64,000 nt of DNA from Actinomadura macra NBRC 14102 (GTDB lineage Bacteria > Actinomycetota > Actinomycetes > Streptosporangiales > Streptosporangiaceae), in assembly GCF_001552215.1 (NCBI RefSeq), contig NZ_BCQT01000010.1, forward strand, positions 646,298 through 710,297, read 5' to 3'. The notes under the pieces were generated by a model, which was not told where the DNA came from, did no database searches, and saw only the letters and a program-made list of their open reading frames with translations. The translations under genes were made by a program, and so were the position numbers. Positions 8,150-17,386 of the stretch are shown in pieces; the stretch's first letter is position 1; every line of letters starts with the position of its first letter.

Positions 8150-10727
8150 CGGGCACGTCCTCCGGGAGGAAGGTGTCGACGTCGGCGTCGGGCGCGTCCG
8201 CCGTCCGAGCGGCGAGCCGCACCTCCATCTGGGGCATCAGCTGCTCCCGGACGGTCCGGGCGTTGCCGAAGTCGCGCGGATGCGCGCGGCGCTCCGCCGC
8301 CAGCCAGTCGAGGGCGCGGGCACGGGTCTCGACCGGGAGCCGGTAGCCCTCGGCGGCGGCCATCGATTCCAGGATCCGCACCAGTTCCTCCGGCGCGTAG
8401 TCGGGGAACTCCACCTGCACGCTGAACCGGGACCGCAGCCCGGTGTTGGCGGCGAGGAACGTCCGCATCTCCGCCGGGTAGCCGGCGGCGATGACGGTGA
8501 GGCGGCCGCGCAGGTTCTCCATCTCCTGGGTGAGGGTGTCGAGTGCCTCGCGTCCGAAGTCGCGGCCGTCGTCGCCCCTGGCCAGCGCGTACGCCTCGTC
8601 GATGAACAGCACCCCGTCCAGCGCCTCCTGGACCTTCTCGCGGGTGCGCGGCGCCGTGTGCCCGATGTACTCCCCGACCAGGTCGGCGCGGCCGGTGTCC
8701 ACGACATGCCCCTTGGTGAGCAGCCCGAGGTCGCGGAAGATCCGTCCGATGATCCGCGCGACGGACGTCTTGCCGGTGCCGGGCGGGCCGAGGAACAGCA
8801 GGTGCGGCGCGACGACCTCGCCGCGGTTGCGCCGCTGCTTCAACCTGACCTGCGCGACCAGGTCCCGGATCGCCTTCTTCACCGGGCCGAGGCCGATCAT
8901 CCCGTCCAGCTCGCCGAGCAGGACGGGCAGCTCCGGCACCGTCGGGCGCAGGTGCGCGCGCAGCCGCGTGGGCACGTCCGCCGCCTCCAGCGGACGGTCG
9001 ACGGCCGCCCGCGTCCGCACCACCCAGCGGCGCTTGACGTCGTCGGCGAGGTCGCGCATCGTCCCGGCGTTGCCGAACCCGGGCCCGCGCGTGCGGTGCA
9101 TGCCCTCGACGGCGCGGCGCAGGTCCGTCTCCAGCTCCGGCGTCCAGGTCAGGCCCTGCTCGCGGAGCCGCGCGAGCGCGATGCCCGCGAGGGTGCCCGC
9201 GTCGTAGTCGGGGAACGCGATGACGTTGGCCTCGGGGAAGCGGCGGCGAAGCCCGGGGTTGGCGTCCAGGAAGTCCTTCATCCGGTCGGGGTAGCCGGCG
9301 ACGATCACGACGAGCCGGTCCCGGTCGTTCTCCATCCGGGTCAGCAGCGCGCCGATCGCGTCGCCGCCGAACCCGTCGGCCTGGTCGGCGAGCATGTACG
9401 CCTCGTCGATGAACAGCACGCCGTCGAGCGCGCCGTCGATCACCGCCTGGGTCTTCTGCGCGGTCTCCCCCGCGTACTGGCCGACGAGCGTCGAGGCGGT
9501 CGCCTCCACCAGATGGCCGCGCCGCAGCACCCCGAGCTCCCGGTACATCTCGCCGACGAGTCGCGCCACGGTCGTCTTGCCCGTCCCCGGGTTGCCGGTG
9601 AAGACCAGGTGGTGCGCGGCGGGTTCGGCGGTGCCGCGCCCCTCCGCGCGCATCCGGTTCTCCGCCTCGATCAGCAGCCGCATCCCGGCGAGGTGCTCCT
9701 TCACCGCGTCCAGCCCGGCCAGGCCGTCGAGCCGCCGCCACACGTCCTGCTGTCCGGACGCTGCGGACGTCACCCAGCCGCGCTCGCGCAGCACCGTCGC
9801 GTCCAGGGGCACGTCCGCGGCGGCGAGGGAGCGGAGCCGCTGCTCCCACGTCCGCGCGGGTTCGGCCGTCGCCGCCATCGCCCGGACGGTCCGCGCCAGC
9901 TCCGCCCAGCCGCCGACGCTCAGCCGCGGTCGCCCGGTCAGCCGCAGGACGTGGACGAGCCGCGCCAGTTCCGCCTCGTCCGGCTCGCCGACCCGGCCGG
10001 GGCCGCTGCCGCGTGCGCCGAGTTGCTTGGCCCATTCCTCCAGCGCCGGAAAACCTCGGACGTTCCGCACGAACTCGTACATCTCGGCCAGCGATGCCTT
10101 CCGCGCGACGAGCACGCACTTGTTGCCGGCGCTGCCCCGGTAGGCGACCCACTCGGCGAACACCGTCGCGAGCGCACGCCCGGCGACCGTGTGGCTCAGG
10201 ACCTCCTCCGCGTGCAGCACCACGACCGCCGCGCGCATCCCGTCCTGCCGCATGAGGTGGTCGAGCGTCATCACCGCGTGCGCGTCGGTCATCCCGGCCC
10301 CCGGTGCAGCGGACACCGGCGGGCCGGACACCGGCGGCCCCGCCGGCTCCCGGTCGAGGACGGCCGTGGACGCCGGGGCCACCACCCGATCGCCGAGCGG
10401 TCCGCTGAACCCCGACCGCATCCGCCGCGCCGAGCGGTTCTTCTCGTCCCCTTCTCTGGCCTTGTGTCCCCGAGCCGTCTCCGGGCGGGCGCGCCGCCGT
10501 GACTCCTCGTCCCGGAAGTACACCTTGCGGTGCAGCGAATAGAAGACGACGCACTCGTACCCGGCCGCGTGCAGCGCCTCCCAGAGAGCGGTCTCGATCC
10601 CGTACGTGCGGTAGGCGCCGTCCACGAACGCGTCGTCCGCGCCCGGCCCGTGCACGATCATCACCGGATCGCCGTCGGCGGCGGTCAGGTGCAGCGCGGC
10701 GAGCCGCTCGGCGGGACCCACCCTCAC
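8136..10727 (-). CDS. tandem AAA+ ATPase of the CbxX/CfqX (EccA-like) type
   Basis: This 863-residue protein has an N-terminal alpha/beta region (1-330) followed by two CbxX/EccA-family AAA+ domains. Domain 1 has Walker A GNPGTGKTT (378-386) and Walker B LFIDEA (438-443). Domain 2 has Walker A GPPGTGKT (647-654) and Walker B LFIDEA (708-712). Both have the AGYP sensor-1 segment and the family signature GxxxGQY/GEY before Walker B. Single-AAA relatives activate Rubisco (CbbX) or support type VII secretion (EccA); neither context is present here. The start is GTG, overlapping the upstream stop (GTGA, 10724-10727). It is the likely remodelling motor of the operon. Confidence 0.88.
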   Translation of the reverse strand: MRVGPAERLAALHLTAADGDPVMIVHGPGADDAFVDGAYRTYGIETALWEALHAAGYECVVFYSLHRKVYFRDEESRRRARPETARGHKAREGDEKNRSARRMRSGFSGPLGDRVVAPASTAVLDREPAGPPVSGPPVSAAPGAGMTDAHAVMTLDHLMRQDGMRAAVVVLHAEEVLSHTVAGRALATVFAEWVAYRGSAGNKCVLVARKASLAEMYEFVRNVRGFPALEEWAKQLGARGSGPGRVGEPDEAELARLVHVLRLTGRPRLSVGGWAELARTVRAMAATAEPARTWEQRLRSLAAADVPLDATVLRERGWVTSAASGQQDVWRRLDGLAGLDAVKEHLAGMRLLIEAENRMRAEGRGTAEPAAHHLVFTGNPGTGKTTVARLVGEMYRELGVLRRGHLVEATASTLVGQYAGETAQKTQAVIDGALDGVLFIDEAYMLADQADGFGGDAIGALLTRMENDRDRLVVIVAGYPDRMKDFLDANPGLRRRFPEANVIAFPDYDAGTLAGIALARLREQGLTWTPELETDLRRAVEGMHRTRGPGFGNAGTMRDLADDVKRRWVVRTRAAVDRPLEAADVPTRLRAHLRPTVPELPVLLGELDGMIGLGPVKKAIRDLVAQVRLKQRRNRGEVVAPHLLFLGPPGTGKTSVARIIGRIFRDLGLLTKGHVVDTGRADLVGEYIGHTAPRTREKVQEALDGVLFIDEAYALARGDDGRDFGREALDTLTQEMENLRGRLTVIAAGYPAEMRTFLAANTGLRSRFSVQVEFPDYAPEELVRILESMAAAEGYRLPVETRARALDWLAAERRAHPRDFGNARTVREQLMPQMEVRLAARTADAPDADVDTFLPEDVPDAGR

Positions 10728-12133
10728 CGTCGGACGTCCGGCCTGGACTGATCGCCCCGGGTACTGAGGGCCTCGGTGCTCGGGGACTCGGTACTGGGGG
10801 GCTCGGTACGGAGGGTCTCGAAGTCGGTGAGAGCCGGGTCGGCGCGCGGAGCATCCGCCATCGGGTCGCCTACCGGCAGGCCACGATCACGAAGGCTCGT
10901 GGCTATCTCCCGCGCGCGCTCTGCAAGCTCTTCCTCAGAGGCGGTGTCACGGTCGTAGGACAGGATACGAACAGCCAGCGTGCCGGGACCGTCATCCTCC
11001 TCCTCGTGCGCGACCTCGATGACGATCTCGTTGTCGTTGAGATGACGGAGCTTGCTGTAGAAGGCCGCGCGCTGGTCGTCGCCCGCGTAGGCGTTCTCCG
11101 TCCAGGCGAAACCGGTGGCGTGCTCGACGGCGTCCACGACCTGCTCGGCGACGTTGACGCGGGCCTGCGAGGCGAGGAGGGCGGCGGTCGCACGCGTGAC
11201 GGTGTCGGTCAGTTGGCGCTCCAGGCCGGGTGCGTCCCGCCGGACGATCTCGCGCAGCTCCTCGGTGCCCAGCGGGCTGTCGTCGCGGACGTCGCCGATC
11301 CGGACGTCGAGGTCGCGGCGCAGCGCTGCCAGGCCGCCGCCCGACCAGTGGTCCACGTCGAAGGACAGGCCGTCGATCGGCTCGCCGTGCCCGTCCGGCG
11401 CGGGGAGCCGCGCGGAGAACCGCACCCGCTCGGCGACGACGGTCAGCGCGTCCAGCGCCGTGAGCCGGGCCGTCTGCCACTCCTGGTCGAGCAGGACGAG
11501 TTCGGCGCGCAGCTCGGCGAGGTCGAGGAACGTCTCCTGGAGCAGGCTCAGCGACTCGGCGGCGAGCCCGGCGGCGAGGTTGGACTCGGCCGTCGTGATA
11601 CGGCGCTCCAGCCGGTCGAGCCGTCCGGGCGCGAACCGCTCGTGCGGCAGCTCGGCGCGGATCGCGTCGCGCATCAGCCGCGCGTCGGCGAGGGTTCTCT
11701 CGGCGGCGGACGCGGCGCGGTCGCGGTCGGCGCGCAGGCCGTCCAGCTCGCGGCCGAGTTCCTGGATCTCGGCGCGCCGCTCGGCCCGCTCGCGCTCGAC
11801 CGCGGCGCGGATCCGCTCGTCCTGCTCGGCACGGACCTGCTCCACGGCCGAACCGATCTGCCCGCGCAGCCGGTCGGACTGCTCGCGCAGCCGCTTCGCG
11901 GTGCGCAGCTCGGACCGCTGCGCCTCGGCGCTCAGCCCGGTGAGGACCTGTTCGACGCGCCGCTGCCGTCCCTCCACCTCGCCGAACGCCTGGTCGAGCG
12001 CCTCGCGCTGCTGCCGCCGGACGGCCTCGATCAGCTCGGGAACATCGCGCCGGACCTGGCCGAGCCGGGCAGCCGCGGCACGCGCGTCCCGCCACGCCTC
12101 GGCGTCCACCGTGATCCGCTTCGCTCCGCTCAC
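10724..12133 (-). CDS. long coiled-coil protein
   Basis: This 469-residue acidic protein has continuous heptad-rich helices over about residues 20-240 (many Arg/Glu/Leu). A globular region (250-400) includes FDVDHWSGGGLAALRRDLDV. The tail is low-complexity Ser/Thr/Glu-rich, with four imperfect TEPPSTESPSTEALST-type repeats near the C-terminus. Those repeats use near-identical codons, so the tail length could vary between strains. The start is GTG with a GTGA overlap (12130-12133). No membrane segment or enzyme motif is visible. It is probably a scaffold for the ATPase encoded just downstream. The family is not recognised. Confidence 0.78.
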   Translation of the reverse strand: MSGAKRITVDAEAWRDARAAAARLGQVRRDVPELIEAVRRQQREALDQAFGEVEGRQRRVEQVLTGLSAEAQRSELRTAKRLREQSDRLRGQIGSAVEQVRAEQDERIRAAVERERAERRAEIQELGRELDGLRADRDRAASAAERTLADARLMRDAIRAELPHERFAPGRLDRLERRITTAESNLAAGLAAESLSLLQETFLDLAELRAELVLLDQEWQTARLTALDALTVVAERVRFSARLPAPDGHGEPIDGLSFDVDHWSGGGLAALRRDLDVRIGDVRDDSPLGTEELREIVRRDAPGLERQLTDTVTRATAALLASQARVNVAEQVVDAVEHATGFAWTENAYAGDDQRAAFYSKLRHLNDNEIVIEVAHEEEDDGPGTLAVRILSYDRDTASEEELAERAREIATSLRDRGLPVGDPMADAPRADPALTDFETLRTEPPSTESPSTEALSTRGDQSRPDVRR

Positions 12134-12849
12134 CGCGTGCTCCTCCCTGGCTTCGGTGGGCCGGACGAACCGGTGCCCTCCCGTTGGACGCCGGACGGGC
12201 CCATCGCGTTCGCCTCATCACCCTGCGCTACCGGCGGGTAGGTCGCGGCCAGCGCACGGGACGGGACGCCCACATACAGGGTCGCGCCGGTGCGGACGCG
12301 GACCTCGACCTTGCGCGGGGCCGTGCAGAGCGCCTCGCCCGCGTCCCGCAACCGGCCGGTCAGATGGTGGACGCGCTGGTTGGAGCTGCCGCGCAGCCCC
12401 CGATCGTCGTTGCGCGCGGCGACGTACAGGCCGTCGATCAGCACGTCCACCTCGGCGAGCAGCGCGGCCACGCCGTCGCCGGGCGGGCGCTCGCGCAGCC
12501 GTTCGAGCCGGTACCCGGTGAAACAGATCAGCGTGAGACCGGAACGGTCCCGGCGGGCGATCCGCGCGACCTCGGCGAGCCCGGCGGCCTGCGCCATCGG
12601 CTCGCCGCCGGAGAAGGTCAGGCCGGTGACGCGGGGGTCGGCGAGCAGCTCGGCGGCCAGCCCGGCGGGGGTGACGCTCCGCGCGGGAAGGTCCGGGATC
12701 CATTCGGGCGCTAGGCATTCGGGGCAGTGGAACGGGCAGCCCTGCACCCACACGACCGACCGCATGCCGGGTCCGAGCGCGCGGGTTCCCACGCATGTTT
12801 CAGCCACGTTGAGCATTCGACCGTTCGGGGGGATAGGCGACCGGATCAC
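12130..12849 (-). CDS. radical SAM activase-like protein (NrdG/PflA-type single-cluster domain)
   Basis: This 239-residue protein has the CxxxCxxC cluster motif CPFHCPEC (Cys 38, 42, 45 from the GTG start) followed by LAPEWIPD. A GGE motif (81-83, SGGEPM) binds SAM. The size and layout match glycyl-radical-activase-like 4Fe-4S single-cluster proteins. No glycyl-radical enzyme is adjacent, so the substrate is unknown; another operon protein could be the target. It is the first gene of the operon. The listed start is GTG at 12849. The ATG at 12816 (MLNVAETCVGTRALGPG) is an equally credible start because family members often begin there and neither site has a strong Shine-Dalgarno. Confidence 0.82.
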   Translation of the reverse strand: MIRSPIPPNGRMLNVAETCVGTRALGPGMRSVVWVQGCPFHCPECLAPEWIPDLPARSVTPAGLAAELLADPRVTGLTFSGGEPMAQAAGLAEVARIARRDRSGLTLICFTGYRLERLRERPPGDGVAALLAEVDVLIDGLYVAARNDDRGLRGSSNQRVHHLTGRLRDAGEALCTAPRKVEVRVRTGATLYVGVPSRALAATYPPVAQGDEANAMGPSGVQREGTGSSGPPKPGRSTR

Positions 12850-13432
12850 ACCTGCCAGTGGGCCGGATTGTACGGGAGTGTCCCGCGCCGTCTCATGGCA
12901 GGTGACACAAACTCTCGGCCGATACTGGGGTATTTTCGGCCGTGATGACCGGATCTGGTCAGGTTCGGGGGAGTGCCTTCACTGTGACTCAGGGTTGTCC
13001 AACTTCGCGCGCTATCCTGCCCCTCTCGGCCCCCGCAGCCGGTCATCACGAGTTTCCTCATCACCCCGTTCGCCCGAATGAACAGGAATGGCCACCCGAC
13101 ATGGTCCCTGCCCATGAGGATCCTCCGCGCATGCCGCCGCACATGCCGGCCCGGCGGCCACAGGTCACCGCCCTCACCCCGCCCGCGGCGACCCTCGACG
13201 AGGACGCGCTCGCCCGCCACGAGCCGTTGCTGCGCGGGCTGCGGGCACGCGTCGGACGGTTCGCGTCCAGTCCCCTCGTTCGGCGCCGGACGGCCCCTCC
13301 GCGCGTTGCCGCCACACCCGTCGCGCCGCGCCTCCGCCGGCGTGCCCAGGCCGTGCCCTTCACGCGCTCTACCGCATTTGGCGCATTGCCATTCCGCGCG
13401 CCGTCTCTCGCCACCCGCCGAAAGCAGCGTCC
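12850..13432. promoter_or_regulatory. divergent intergenic region between the GTPase operon and the DUF4407 gene
   Basis: This 583-bp stretch separates two divergent transcription units and must hold promoters for both. It is slightly less GC-rich near 12880-12960. I could not assign -35/-10 boxes or operators with confidence. The right half is open on the plus strand and is considered separately as a doubtful small gene. Confidence 0.5.
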
Positions 13433-13436
13433 ATGA
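13101..13436 (+). CDS. doubtful small Arg/Pro-rich ORF upstream of the DUF4407 gene
   Basis: An open frame from ATG 13101 ends with a stop that overlaps the DUF4407 start codon (ATGA, 13433-13436), as in coupled genes. Third-position GC is high over the first 60 codons, and a short helix-like stretch (LDEDALARHEPLLRGL) looks protein-like. The second half is Arg/Ala/Pro-rich and could be noise. No family is recognised and no clear Shine-Dalgarno is seen. It may equally be untranslated leader. Confidence 0.25.
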   Translation: MVPAHEDPPRMPPHMPARRPQVTALTPPAATLDEDALARHEPLLRGLRARVGRFASSPLVRRRTAPPRVAATPVAPRLRRRAQAVPFTRSTAFGALPFRAPSLATRRKQRP

Positions 13437-15052
13437 CGAGTATCAATAGGCGAATTGTCGGATTTCATCCGCTGATCTGGCTGTCCGGCGCGCGGCCGGA
13501 AATCCTCGCGCAATGCCCGACCGAGCGCGGCAAATATCAGGGCATCGGCGCGGCAGTGCTGATCACCGCCGTGATGGCGGGTGTCTCCATGGCGTTCGCG
13601 CTGTCCATGGCGGTCAAGGCGCCACTGGTGTTCGCGCTGGTGTTCGCGGTCCTGTGGGGCCTCGCCATCATGATGCTGGACCGCTGGCTCGTCACCACCA
13701 TCCAGCGCCAGGAGCGCAAGCGGCACGCCTTCTACCTCGCCGCGCCGCGGCTGGTCTTCGCGTTGCTGATCGGCATCGTGATCTCCACCCCGCTCGTCCT
13801 GCAGATCTTCAAGCCCGAGATCGAGGTACAGCTGGAGCGGATGAAGTCCGAGGCCGCCGACTCCAGCGCGCGGGAGGCGCAGTCCGGTGACCTCGGGCTG
13901 CGGATCTCGCGGCTGGACGCCGAGGCCAAGCGGCTCGAAGGGATCATCAGCAGCAACGGCGACACCGGCACCGACCTGAACGCCGACCCCACCATCGCCG
14001 GCCTGCGCAAGCAGGAGGCCGCGGCGCAGAAGCGCGTCACCGACGCCCGCGAACAGCTCGTCTGCGAGCTGGGCGGACGCGGCGGCGACTGCAAGGCGGG
14101 CGACGGGCCCCTCGCCGCCCAGCGCAAGCGGCAGCTCAACGACGCCGAGGCCGAACTGAAGCGCATCCGCGGCCAGATCGCGGCACGCCAGAGCGTCCTC
14201 CAACGCGAAGGCGTCACCTCCAGGCAACGCAACGTCGAAACCGCCCGCCAGCGGCTCCCGCAGGTTCGCAGGGACCTGGCCGCCGCCCAGGGACAGCGCA
14301 CGCGCCTGGACGACGGCTTCGCGTCCCGGAACGCCGACTCCGACGGCCTGCTCCTGCGGCTGAAGGCCATGGACGAGCTCACCGACCAGCAGGGCACCCT
14401 GTTCTGGGCGCACATCCTGCTGCTCCTGCTGTTCACCTCGATCGAATGCCTGCCGATCTTCGTCAAGCTGCTGCTCACCCTCGTCCCCAAGAAGAACCTC
14501 TACGAGGAGATCCTGGAGATCGAGGAGCACCGGCAGCGGCGCGTCGCGCAGGAGCGCTCCCGCCGCGAGCAGAACGCGCAGATCCTGGACGCCGAGGACA
14601 TCATCACCCAGGCGCGCCTGCTCCGCGAGGCGCGCGACGCCGCCATCCCCCGGATGGTCGAGCAGACCGTCCGCGCCGAGGAGGAGATCGCGCAGGCCGT
14701 CCTGCACGAGTGGCGCAACCGCGAGCTGCGCAACGTCCCGGCCAACATCGACGCCTACCTGCTCGCCGACCAGTTCCCCCACGTCGACCCGCATGCGGCA
14801 CCGCCCGCGAGGCCGCCCGCGAGGCCGCCGTCCAACGGCAACGGGTCCGGCAACGGCCACGTCCAGGGCGGCGCCGGCTCGCCGCCCCGTCCGGGCCCGG
14901 CCCGTGGACCGCTCCCGCCCTCGGCCCCGCCTCCGGCCGGACCACCTCCGGCGGGCCTGCCTCCGGCAGGCGCGGCCCCCTCCGGCCCGTCACCGAACGG
15001 CGTCTCCAGCCGGCCGCCGGGCTCGTGGGGAGCACCCAGCTCCTTCTCCTGA
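13433..15052 (+). CDS. DUF4407 membrane protein
   Basis: This 539-residue membrane protein has three N-terminal transmembrane helices at about 38-60, 63-82 and 105-125. A long charged coiled-coil domain follows (130-305), then a fourth helix (about 318-345, FWAHILLLLLFTSIECLPIF). After it come a basic/acidic stalk and an 80-residue Pro/Gly/Ser-rich disordered tail. This layout and the N-terminal PLIWLSGA segment match DUF4407. The function of the family is unknown. The protein sits divergently from the GTPase operon, which may be coincidental. A protein-interaction role for the tail is inferred from composition. Confidence 0.85.
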   Translation: MTSINRRIVGFHPLIWLSGARPEILAQCPTERGKYQGIGAAVLITAVMAGVSMAFALSMAVKAPLVFALVFAVLWGLAIMMLDRWLVTTIQRQERKRHAFYLAAPRLVFALLIGIVISTPLVLQIFKPEIEVQLERMKSEAADSSAREAQSGDLGLRISRLDAEAKRLEGIISSNGDTGTDLNADPTIAGLRKQEAAAQKRVTDAREQLVCELGGRGGDCKAGDGPLAAQRKRQLNDAEAELKRIRGQIAARQSVLQREGVTSRQRNVETARQRLPQVRRDLAAAQGQRTRLDDGFASRNADSDGLLLRLKAMDELTDQQGTLFWAHILLLLLFTSIECLPIFVKLLLTLVPKKNLYEEILEIEEHRQRRVAQERSRREQNAQILDAEDIITQARLLREARDAAIPRMVEQTVRAEEEIAQAVLHEWRNRELRNVPANIDAYLLADQFPHVDPHAAPPARPPARPPSNGNGSGNGHVQGGAGSPPRPGPARGPLPPSAPPPAGPPPAGLPPAGAAPSGPSPNGVSSRPPGSWGAPSSFS

Positions 15053-15289
15053 CCTGGACGGCGAGCTGGCCGGCCGGTCACCGAAAGGCATCGAGGCCGG
15101 CGATGGCCTTGCCCGTGGCCACCGAGCACCGTCCGGGCGCGTCCATGCGCGGAATCCGCTCTGGCGGGCGGTGGATGTCGCCGTCAGGGTACGGCCAGGG
15201 CCGAAGGTCCTCCGTTCAGGGGACGGGTCAGGGACGAATCAGGGCGAATCCCGATGTGGGAGTCCGCCGGAGCGGGGCATGATCGAGAC

Positions 15290-15604
15290 ATGGACATGGA
15301 GAAGAACACCACCACGAGCAAACAACTGCGCCGCACCCGCGAGGGACGCATGATCGCGGGCGTCTGCTCAGGCGCCGGCCGGTTCCTCGGCGTGGACCCC
15401 AACATCGTCCGGCTCGGCCTCGCCGTCTTCACCATCTTCGGCGGCGCCGGCATCGCCCTCTACGCGATCGGCTGGCTGCTCATCCCCGAGGAGGACGCGC
15501 CCACCTCGATCGCCGAGGACCTGTTCAAGAAGGCCGGCGACAACCCGAAGGTCCAGGACGCCGTCCAGAAGACCAAGGACGCGATGAACAAGAACCGCGT
15601 CTGA
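15290..15604 (+). CDS. PspC domain protein
   Basis: This 104-residue protein has the PspC core at residues 12-68: RRTREGRMIAGVCSGAGRF, then DPNIVRLGLAVFTIFGGAGI and YAIGWLLIPEE. That gives one amphipathic plus one strongly hydrophobic membrane helix. A Lys-rich cytoplasmic tail follows. PspC-domain proteins in actinobacteria act in envelope-stress responses or signal through the membrane. I chose the ATG at 15290; ATG 15296 is two codons downstream in frame. It converges with the MFS gene with no intergenic base: the hexamer TGATCA at 15602-15607 supplies both stop codons. Confidence 0.88.
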   Translation: MDMEKNTTTSKQLRRTREGRMIAGVCSGAGRFLGVDPNIVRLGLAVFTIFGGAGIALYAIGWLLIPEEDAPTSIAEDLFKKAGDNPKVQDAVQKTKDAMNKNRV

Positions 15605-16933
15605 TCACGGTGCGGAGGCGGACCGGCGGGCGGCCTGGACGGACACGCCCGCGGCGGCGTCCTGCGGTTCGAGACTCTCGCGCACGGCGGCGATGACGCC
15701 GCCGCGGACCTGGTTCCAGGTCAGGGTCAGCATCGCGGCGGCCGACAGCCCGAGCACACCCGACAGCGCCACCACCGTCTCGGGCCCGAGGACCTGCGCG
15801 GCGGCACCGGCGGCGAGGATGCCGAGGCCCTGAACGGCGAGGATGCCCGACTGCGCGAGCCCGAACGCCTGCCCCCGTCCGGAGGTCGGCACCGACGCCA
15901 CGAACGCCGCGTTCGCCGCGAGCTGGTAGGCGCTGCCCATCCCCGACAGCGCCCACAGCAGCACGACGCCCCACAGCGGCGGGTACGTTCCCGCCCCGAT
16001 GAGCGGCAGGCACGCCAGGATCGACATCCAGCCCATGACACGCAGCCGGTTCGTCGGACGGACGAACCGGCTGAACAGGAACGCCCCGGCCACCATCCCC
16101 ATCGGCATCGCCGACATGAGCAGCCCCACCGTGATCGCACCGTCCCCGAACGTCGCCGCGTACGGAGCGGCCAGCCCCTCGGGCACCACGGTGAACGCGC
16201 ACAGCCACGCGAACAGCACCAGCGACCGCAGCGCGGGATCGCCGAACACCAGCCGCACCCCGTCCCGCGTCCCGCGCCACAGCCGCAACGACTCGCGCTC
16301 GCGCTGCCTCGGCGCGGGCCGTCGCCGCAGCCCGCCGACGAGGACCACCGCCGACAGGCCAAAGGTCGCCGCGTCCAGGGCGAGCGCCCCGTACGTCCCG
16401 ATCACCGCGACGGTCGCGCCCCCCGCCAGGAACCCGAGCATCTGCGCGGCCTGGTGCGTGATGTTGTTGATCGCTGAGCCGGCCACATATCTGTCACCTT
16501 CGAGTACGTCCGGCATCACCGCGGCACGGGCAGCGGTGAACGGCGCGCCCAGCAGCACCGTCACGAAGACGAAGGCGCACAGCGCCCAGAACGGCATCGC
16601 CATCAGCGCCATGCACGCGACCAGCCCCGCCCGCACGACGTCGCACACCACCATCACGGTGCGGCGCGGGAACAGGTCCGCGAGCCCGGACAGCACGGGC
16701 CCGCCCACGATCGGCGGAAGATAGGTCAGCGCGTACGTGAGCGCCGTCAGCAACGCCGAGTTCGTGTGCTCGTACACGAGCACCGCCAGCGCGACCTGGG
16801 CGAGCTGATCGCCCACGAACGACAGCGCCTGCGCCAACCAGAGGGCACGGAACTCCCCCACCGCGAACACCTCGCGATAGGTCGCCTGCGCCTCCGGCGG
16901 GCGCCGATGCCTACCGCTCTGCCTTCCCGCCAC
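15605..16933 (-). CDS. MFS transporter
   Basis: This 442-residue integral membrane protein shows about 12 hydrophobic helices and the MFS loop motif GLADLFPRRTVMV after helix 2. The N-terminal segment FRALWLAQALSFVGDQLAQVAL is typical of MFS exporters of the MefA/enterobactin-exporter-like group. The substrate cannot be inferred. The start is GTG at 16933; the upstream 84 bp before the metallopeptidase stop must contain its promoter. It stands alone, convergent with the pspC-like gene. Confidence 0.87.
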   Translation of the reverse strand: MAGRQSGRHRRPPEAQATYREVFAVGEFRALWLAQALSFVGDQLAQVALAVLVYEHTNSALLTALTYALTYLPPIVGGPVLSGLADLFPRRTVMVVCDVVRAGLVACMALMAMPFWALCAFVFVTVLLGAPFTAARAAVMPDVLEGDRYVAGSAINNITHQAAQMLGFLAGGATVAVIGTYGALALDAATFGLSAVVLVGGLRRRPAPRQRERESLRLWRGTRDGVRLVFGDPALRSLVLFAWLCAFTVVPEGLAAPYAATFGDGAITVGLLMSAMPMGMVAGAFLFSRFVRPTNRLRVMGWMSILACLPLIGAGTYPPLWGVVLLWALSGMGSAYQLAANAAFVASVPTSGRGQAFGLAQSGILAVQGLGILAAGAAAQVLGPETVVALSGVLGLSAAAMLTLTWNQVRGGVIAAVRESLEPQDAAAGVSVQAARRSASAP

Positions 16934-17017
16934 GCACGCTCCCTGGGTTGCGCGTCCCTCCCCATTAACTCACGCTGCGTGGCGTTCGCGTGACCTACAG
17001 TGCGCAATCGACGGAAG

Positions 17018-17359
17018 TCAGTACCCGAGTTCGTCCAGCCTGTGGTCGTCGATTCCGAAATGATGCGCGATCTCGTGGACCACCGTGATCCGGACCTCCG
17101 TCACCACGTCGTCCGGGGTGTCACAGATCCGCAGGATCTCGTTGCGGTAGATCGAAATGTGATCGGGCAGGACCCCGCCGTACCAGTCACCCCGCTCGGT
17201 GAGGGGTACGCCCTGATAGAGACCGAGCAGCCCCCGCTCGGGCGCGTCGTCCTCAACGACGATGACGACGTTGCGCATGTGGGCGGTCAGCTCGGATGGG
17301 ATGGTGTCGAGGGCCGTACCGACCAGGTCCTCGAACGCCTCGCGCGACATCTCGATCAC
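17018..17359 (-). CDS. zincin-type metallopeptidase family protein (DUF1025-like)
   Basis: This 113-residue minimal zincin has HEIAHHFGIDD near the C-terminus (HExxH plus a downstream Asp). The PLTERGDWYGGVLPDHISIY segment before it is typical of the small TTHA0227/DUF1025 metallopeptidase family. The physiological substrate is unknown. The start is GTG 17359 (VIEMSREAFEDL); ATG 17350 is possible. A much longer upstream frame is just the antisense of the phosphoesterase gene. Its start lies only 27 bp from the divergent phosphoesterase start, so the two promoters must overlap the opposite coding regions. Confidence 0.85.
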   Translation of the reverse strand: MIEMSREAFEDLVGTALDTIPSELTAHMRNVVIVVEDDAPERGLLGLYQGVPLTERGDWYGGVLPDHISIYRNEILRICDTPDDVVTEVRITVVHEIAHHFGIDDHRLDELGY

Positions 17360-17386
17360 AACGTCATTCTGCTCGAAGGAGACCCT

